DNA of 64,000 nt from Arcuatula senhousia (Eukaryota > Mollusca > Bivalvia > Mytilida > Mytilidae): assembly GCA_963971305.1 (NCBI GenBank), contig OZ020305.1, forward strand, positions 48,465,080-48,529,079. The letters run 5' to 3'. Below the pieces are notes generated by a model. It was not told where the DNA came from. It did not search any database and worked only from the letters and a program-made list of their open reading frames with translations. The position numbers and the translations under genes were made by a program. Of the stretch, positions 15,401 through 24,400 are shown piece after piece; positions within the stretch are counted from its first letter, which is position 1; each line of letters opens with the position of its first letter.

Positions 15401-18400
15401 TGGCTTAGGACAGGCACATATTAAATGTGGCGGGGTTAAACTAGTTTTTAGGTTTTTTAAAGTTTTTTTTTCCATTATAGAGTTCAATATGTAGGGGTTG
15501 TATCCTTTTATGAGCTGGCTCACAGTGTTCCTTGATATTTATTGTCCAGTCTGTCTAGCAGAATGGTTGAAATGAATTTATAATACATGTATTAGATAAA
15601 TTTGATTAAAACTAATTTGACCTTTAAAGCTTTTGCAACACAATATGATTATAAATTCATTGACTTTTATCTAAATTCAATTATTTGTGTGTAAAAATAC
15701 CACAGATGTTTTGTTGAACATAAAACAGCAGGCACAAGTCCTTGTTTTAATTCCATGTTTAAAATTGTCATCATTGGGGCCAGGTTGGCAGGGTCTAAGG
15801 CACTGGTTTGAATACCACACTATTGATCACTAGCCAATTACAATGTACTACCACAGGTAGTTAGATTGAACTTCGGTTTGTAATTTACACTTTCCCACTT
15901 GTATTTAATTAGGTATATCAGGTACCTGCCCAAGGTTGGTGCTCTGGTTTCCTCGACCATTTAAACTGACGTCCCAATATGGTCTAGGTGCATCCAAACG
16001 GAGGTAAAACACAAGCAAACACATAATTATCATTAATTGCTGATGTGGTTATTTCTAATTTTAATCTTTTTTTTATTTCAGGTTGCTGATGATGAATCCC
16101 CCTCCCCAGTTCCTGCAGCACCTGCCTTACCCCCTCCTCGTCCTGTAAGTTCTGTCACCTTGCATTAAGACATGCAACTTTTAAAATGTTTTCTACATTG
16201 GACAGTGTGTTTTGATTATTAATGAAATTTGTGGGAAATATTAGGCTGACCTTTATAACTAAATTCCATTTGTTTTGATATATAGTCAAATATTTGATCT
16301 ACTGAGATTTATATCTCATTTAAATTAAATAAAAAACATTAACATAGATAAAGAATCAGAGGTACCAATGGGGCATCTGAATGTCAAAAGTCAGAAAGGG
16401 CAAAGACAAAATCAGTAAACACCAACGGGAACAGGACGAAAAACAGACAACATAAACACATACATTTTCAAGATTATCTGAAACTTCTGAATTACAGAGA
16501 GACATTATTAAATTTTTCGAAGAAAAACTATTATTGAGTGTGAGTAAGATGTAGATGCATGCTTAATGTGGTGAGGCCTTCCCATGTGTCTGACAATAAG
16601 TCTTGGTTCTGGAAATCCTAAACTTGTACTGTATGATTGTCATTTGTTAACTCCAGGTAAATATTACAGTTATTGACATTGTCGGCCATTATTAATGACA
16701 TGTCAGCTGTTTTGCAATTATATCCATTTGTGGGAGGGACAGCAGGTAGATGGGACTGTTTCTTTTAACAATTATTTTGGCCTAAAGGAAATATTCGTTT
16801 GAAGATTCTTTCTAGAAAATGGTATTCATGTTAATTAACTTGTAGACATTTTGCTGTGTGACTACATAAGTCATTGTCACCCAAAGTCATGATATTTTAA
16901 ATAAAATTCAGTAAGGGGTTACACCTCCTGGCCATAACAAAATTGCAAATCTTCTCCTTTACCTTTATTCTGGAAAGATGGGTAACCCTTGATTGAGAAT
17001 AAATTAGAGTCTTATTGAGATCATCTTCAAATAATTGGTTATTTAATTGAAATAAACCATATTACTATGATTTTGTTTTAGCAAAACATGTCATATTGCA
17101 TGCAAGTACATGTACTTTACCCTGTTGTTGTGTAATGTCTATTTATATATAGTACTTGGTATGACCAAACTATAATATTTTGTATGTCCAATAATGATGG
17201 TAAAAGAACTGATCCGACAACATGTAATTTTATTTTTAATGTTATATTGACATAGAGGTTTTGGTGTTACTTACTTTTATTAACAAATAAAATTTGATTC
17301 AAATATTCAACTAACTCCTCATCCGAATATGGTTTAAGGATGATCGCTGGTCAATTTTTGAGATTTCTGTCAGATTTTCGGAATCCTCTGGATTTTACCA
17401 TCAAAATACAGATAATATTTTTGCCCAGTAACCCCCTATTTTCTTTTTATAATACTTTTTATTGAGCCATAAGGAGTGTATATACAAAGTTTTAAAAATT
17501 TCTTGTTATTTTTTCATAGGTTTTTACACTAAAACAAATCTAATGTTAACCCTATGAAAAAGTCAGAGAAAGCCTTTTCCCGCCAAATTTTCAACGCCTA
17601 TTATGTCGAAAAGGAGTTCAGCAACCTAAGAATTTTTTAAGCTTATTTCAAACCCTCACCTATGGTCTATCCATCAAATACACAAATTTAGATACCTTGT
17701 TATTTTCAAACTGACCAGCAAACATCCTTAAGATAATTCAAGTTCCCAGGTAAATTATTGAGCTTTATATTATGTACCTAATAATACAATTGAAAATATT
17801 AACCAAAATAGAAAAAATAAAAAAATGTTGTTGCTCTCTACGTATTGTGTGATATATTCAAGTGATAAAATGTTCTTTTTGAATATACTTGATCAAGCAC
17901 TATTCCTTGCCTGTATCACACCCTTTTACCCTTTTATCACATGCTAATGGCATACAAAGCTACAAACATTACACTTTGATTTTTAATATCTTGCAAAATA
18001 TATAACATGTAAAAAATTTTACCATATTCTGTAATGTTATTCTGTTATAACCCCAGCCTTGCTGGGTGAAATGAAAATCTATGGTACAGGCATCATGGGA
18101 AACAGATATTTTTTTGTATAAGATTAAATAGAAGGAATGAAGTCACTCTTAGATTACTTTTAGGATTCTTACAGTACACCAGTAACAAGGGGTTCTTTTC
18201 ATTCAGTTTAAAGGAAAGGGTATTAATTACATGAAATCATCACTGCCATTCAATAAATGATAAAATTATGTCATATTATTTGTCTCTTACAGAAACAGAG
18301 CAGAGATGTTGCAGCCCCTCCACGTAAGTCCATTATTCTGTGGCAAAGGGATTCAGAGATCGTGATCAGTGTATTCAGTGTGCAAAGATAATAATGATGC

Positions 18401-21400
18401 ATGGAACGTACATACACTCAATACTCATGAAACAAGGGCACTATAAACAATGTAAAATGGCTAGCAATTCCTTCAGTATGTTCAATTGAAACCAGTTGGT
18501 ACTGCAAAAAAGGCTTCAGATAATAATAATGCAAATATTTCAAAACTAATGTCATAGAAATCTTTACTTTTATACTATACAAAAGCCTCAAACAACCCTC
18601 TAATAAAACTGCAGAAAAAAATATGTTTAGTTTTATCGTATAACTTTGAAGTATTTAACATTCTGGCCATTATTTACAGCCTAAATAAAAAAAAATTGTA
18701 TTGCAAATAATAGTTATTTTCATGTGAACTTTAAATTCTAGCCCTTTAAAGACACCTGTTCTCTTTTTATAATGATCTAATGATCAAAGGTCTTGTTTAA
18801 TTTCAGCACCAAGAAAAACAGAGGAGAAGAAACCAGCTGTGAAAGCACCAGGAGGGATGCCTGCTATTGCCATGGGAGATATACAAAACATCAAAAACCA
18901 GCTCAAGAGAGTCTCAGTCTCACCCAAAGAGCCTGTGGAGAAAAAAGAACCTAAAATGTACACGGACCATAATGAACTCAAGTCCAAATTTGACTTCTTT
19001 AAACAGAAAGAGAAAGAAGGTATATACAATTAATTAGTCAATGTCCTGTCTAAGGTTGGAAGAGCTTATAAGCTAGTGTAATAGAAAAATTGATGTTGAG
19101 ACACTCATGATCATGACCTAGCAAAAAGTGGAAAATTACAATTTAAACAAAGCAGCACTTTACTATCAAAAGCCCTATAACATTTAAAATAAAATTGTTT
19201 ATTGACTATGATAGAGGGGATTACCAGGTTTTATCAACCCAAAGAAAATTATATTCACCCAACCAACGGTGAGGTGGATATTATATTTAAGGGTTGATAA
19301 AACCCGGTATTCACTGATACATTAATGAATGTTTTATTAAATGACTACCAGAAAGAGCAGAAAAAAATTTGGAGAAAAAATGAAGAAAAAAACGAAAACC
19401 CTCGACATATTTGTACTGAAAAACATCGTAAATTTTTTTATTTATCTAAAAACTGTATTTGAACACAAATATGATGAAATGTCTGAGAGAGGAATCTTGA
19501 TTTAAGTCTTCAACAGAATCAAACCATATAAAAACATATTGACAATTTTACCAAGAAAGACTCATCTTGATAGATTAAGATCACAAATTCACTGAATGAT
19601 ATCACAGTCAAGATTCTATTTTTAAGGACTGAAAAGCTTTAATATTCTTTTTTTTAGCGACTCAAAAGTCAAAACCTTTTATCAGCATAATTTTAACTGC
19701 TTTGAAGTACCATTGTCTCTGCATAATACTTTTCATGATATCCTGTGCAATTTGATATTTGTACTATTTCTATCTTTTTTACAGAACAAAAGAGTAAGTT
19801 TCTCTGTCTTCACCCAATGCCTTCAATGTCAGTGTCAAGCATGAAAATCACAAAAAGTTTTATTGCACAGACCTATAATACAAAAGTGCTTTAAAGTTTT
19901 TTTAACCAAAAATGTGTTTTTCTCCCTATTGTTGTAACTTAAATGGTAATCACCTTAATCATATATATTTTTTTTTAAATAACAAACAAACTAAAAGACA
20001 AACAATAAGACTTTAAAGTATTTTTTGTTTCTTTGATAACAAATTTTAACATCAATTTATTAAAAAAAAATTCAATTTTAAATTTTAATCTAACAAAGAC
20101 AACTTTTTTTGCTCCTTTGAAGCACTCAATATTGTTCCATTTAAAAAGTAATTTACAAACAAAAACATGCATGAAAACATTACTACAGTAGTTGCTTATT
20201 CACAATGCAAATGTATTTCAAAAATTTGCTTAGTATTAGTCTGTGTATTTTGATATATTTAAGACTCCCTCTTACATAATTTTATAAAAGTCTTTGGAGT
20301 AAATGAATATGAGACCATGACCCATGTGTAAACTTCAACACCAATGAATTTTATGAACTGTATGGCCATTTTGGAATTTTATTTATCATTGGCAGCATCA
20401 GATGTCGATTTGTGCAAATTTTAGATTCAGAACTACATAAAAGACTAGGGAAGTTGTTTACATCTAGAAATATTTTGATCAAACTTGTCACTATGATGCC
20501 TTATATCAATAATGATTTTTTAAAATTTTTTTAATATTTTAGACAAAACCTTTTGAAATAACCAATCAATGTGTTTTTAGTTTAAATTTATATGTTTTTT
20601 TACATGTATTTTATATTTTTACAATTTTATTAGGGCTATTTCAAATAAAAAATTTCTAGTAGAGCAGAAGGCACTTGAAATTACTAATTTCAATTATCAA
20701 AGACTTGAATTAAAATAAACCCTACCTAAAAATTTTCCTTTATCAAATTACTACCCCCACTATTTTGTAAACCCCCAACAAAATACCCCCCCCCCCAAAA
20801 AAAAAAACAAACAAAAAAAACAAAAACAAAGACATTTTTTTTATCAATGGCGTCTTGACCCTGGGTATATTTTTTATGGAATAGCCCTAACATATTTTAT
20901 TACTAATATCAGTATGTTTTGCAGATTGGTCATCATACCAGTGAGATTTCAGATCCATGTATTAAATTTCTATGTATTTTACAGATATTACTGACAACAA
21001 AGATATATTAATAATAACCGCATCCCCCCTATGTTTTGGAATTTTTCTATGGAGACTTTACTGTGAGAAAATATATGTTGTGGGTACCAATTTTCATGGA
21101 TAAAAGAATAATTTCCGTATTTTCATTGATACCCTTCTTGTTTTGTGGATATTGAATTTTCATGATCAACATATATAGTTGGATTTCTAAATTTGGATGA
21201 AAAACCATGAAAACTGGTACCCAAACAATTAACATTAGTACTATCACAGTATTGTAAGATAGTTTGTCCTTTTCAGAAGGGGATAAAACTGGGGGTAGTT
21301 ATATTAAAAGAACTGTTAGTATTTTTAATGCAAATATTTGATTGTAGATGACGATGAACCATCTGAAAGTGTTAATATAGGACAATCTGTGTTAAAACCT

Positions 21401-24400
21401 CCTAGTCGTCCAATACGTAGATCACAATCACCAAATACAGAAAAGCCCCAGACTCCATTGAAACCGTCAGACTTGAGAAAACCTAATGTCCCATCTAAAC
21501 CTTCTAATGGCTCTGTAGAAAGCAGTTCACCTCCAAGCTTTCTTAGTCAGGTGAAATTGAAATCTGTTGCCAAACCACCAGACATGGAAACTAAGTCAAT
21601 ACAAGAGGACAGTTCAAATTCTCAGAAAACAAATTCAGTTCCTCCAAAGCCTTCAAGAGCAGCTCCTATCCTCCAGGGTACCAGTAGCAGTAATAACCAA
21701 TCAAAACCAGGGAAACTTCCGCCATGGCAACCAGCCACCAGTAGTGAAGATAACAAACCCCTTTTTAAGCCTGCACCAACACCAAGACCTCCTGGAGAAA
21801 AGAAATCATTTTTACATGATTTTGTGGAAAAGCACCCAGAGATAACCAATCAAAAAATCCCATCCAAGACGGTACTGCCTTGATAGTTTCTGCACGGAAA
21901 ACTCAACCTACCTGTTTACAGCATGTTAAATGACTGACCTTATGCATTACATAATTTTCCTTTTCCTTTTACCTATCATACTTGAGCATTTTGAAATGTT
22001 TCCTCGTCAGATTATACATAGGGCATTTTACTTGAGAGTAAATTGCTGCTTCTATTGAAACACTTTCAATTTTCATTAATTCAAATCATTCAGTGTGTTG
22101 AATTTGGCATTTTAAAAGTGTGTGATATTAATTGAAGTATTTTATTTAATGTTTTACAAGTCCGGAGGATGCAAGACATGTAATTTTCTCCATTCTGACA
22201 CTTTATCACTATCCTCAATTAAATTAACCCTGAGAATTAAAACAAATTCCTGCCTACATCAGTGTGGATATGGTGTGTATTTTCTCTTATATCTATGTTT
22301 TACTGTTTCAAGACTTTTCTACAATCTCTTATACTTAAAACATTTTTTCCTTTCAGATTTTTGAATCCTGAAATCTTTATATTTGAAAATGTTATAGGCA
22401 TTTGAATAACTTCCTGTCTGAACTATAGGCAAAATGGCTTTTTAATTATTTTTTGTATAAGACCACTTTTGTTTGTTTGTCTTTTTTTATAGATTTTGTC
22501 ATTCTTGTTCTTATTTAGAAAAAAAAAGTCAATCTGCCTCTAGTTCTATAAAACCTTTCCATAACCTTATTGTTTTAGCATGACCTTTATTTAACCTTTG
22601 CACATCTTTATTCTTAGCATTAAGTCAAAGACCTGGAATTGCACCTAAACCTCTTGTTATCAAGAAATCCACTTCAGTTGATTCGCCGAAGGGTGATAAA
22701 ATAACATCTCCTTCCCCAGGCTTACCTAATAGAGTAAGTCTTGTGGTAATAAACGCACATTTTCCTATTATTTTTTTTTAAATATGAACATGTAAATGAA
22801 AAAAAAAAGCTTTTGCAATATTATAAGCATTATATGTGCCTTTTTGCTTTAGTAGTAATGCACAAAATCCATATGGATAAATTTTAGATTCGTAAAATAT
22901 TCTACAGACTGTCAGTTATCTTTGAAATGATTTTAGAATCCTGCCAAGTGAAAAATAAAAAATAAAAAATAAAAATTGAAGCATGTTTCTATAAAATAAC
23001 CTTCTTTGTTGTACACATTAACCAATATATTACAATTCACCGTTAATTATTAGCTTAAACTTCACATTCCACACAAATGACACATGAAAAAACAATGTAG
23101 TAAATCACAAAAGAACACCCCAAAAACCAAACCTAAAATGCATTTTTTTTAATTTGAGATATTATTTGTAATTACTGTATGTTTGTAGAAATTGAGTGAT
23201 TCCTTACCCCCTGTACCTAAAAATGACTTGCCACCACCCCCTCCTACGGTGAATGAAGCCCCCTCACACACTAGAGACTTACCACCTCCCCCTCCTGTGA
23301 ATGGCATGCCTGACCTTCCTCCACCCAGGGGCAGAGATGGTTATACTAAGGTACACAGTAGTTTTTGCTACACATTAAATACTAGTCATGATAATATTTT
23401 GCTTTTAGTTTTATTGCCAAGCACTGTATACATGTAGATCTTTTTCTTTTATATGAAATTTTTTTGTTACGGACAAAACACTTTAAATTTTCGTAACAAT
23501 AAATATATAATATCTATATATAATATTTCCCTATTTGGTTTTATAGACTATACCATACAAATGAAATTACAACAAAATAATAACAAGCTTATAAACTTCT
23601 ACTGCGACTGACACAATTTTCATCCAGTAAACAGTCATCAGAGATGCTGAAGCCAAAAGTTGAAAAACTAGATAAACAAAAATATGAAGAGCACGGCATA
23701 AAACCAAAATGTATCCAACTGTTACATTAGCATAGAAAATGATGAAACTTTTGCATTTTTAGGTCAGTGTGAATGAAGTAGAAGATAACCATGATGATGA
23801 CCAAGAAGTTTATGATGACGCTTCATCAGTAGGTCTTTTTAAAAGATTATATGATAGCATAATTTATTTGCAGATAACATACTTTTCCAAAAAAAATATA
23901 AATGAATAGTCAATTAAATATCTACCGAGGTGAAAGTATTATTCTTCATAGCAATTTTAATATAGGATGGGTAATTGAGGAACTAAATTAAATTTTGACC
24001 CCACTGAACATGGAAATTTCCCATTGATTTTAATATAAGGGTGTCTACACAATAAATTCTTGCTAAATGCTTTCGCAAATTCATGGAAAACAATACCAAC
24101 AAATAAATCTGCTTTCATAATTAATTTATTTAAGTTTCATTAAATGTAAACTATATTAATTTTAGTTTGTTGATCCTTTGCTGATGGAAAAGTGGTACTT
24201 TGGTAAAATTGAAAGAGAAGTTGGTAATGCTAAACTGAAGAAACAAGGAAGTGTAAGTCAGTATAGATAGCATAGACAAATATTCAGACATTTCAATATA
24301 TGTGATTTTTTTTGGGTGACTTAAGTACTTTTGGATAAAATTGAAATAGTAATGTATACCTTTTTTGTTCATGATATTGAAAGTTTACATTATTCATTCC

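Larger units (their letters stand above)
19794..21347. other. Adaptor intron 12
   Basis: Low-complexity A/T and a C10/A-rich run near 20790. Contains a TIR element (20630-20890) and a dispersed repeat (21046-21255). Confidence 0.5.

Noticed and set aside
20970..21040. Good-looking acceptor TGTATTTTACAG before ATATTACTGACAAC
   Set aside because: No usable donor follows and the frame closes quickly, so it was not used as an adaptor exon.
22013..22045. 27-base possible exon between TCCTCGTCAG and GTAAAT
   Set aside because: Open and flanked by signals, but phase 0 to 0, so it does not solve the exon 13/14 phase problem, and the peptide is unlike its neighbours.
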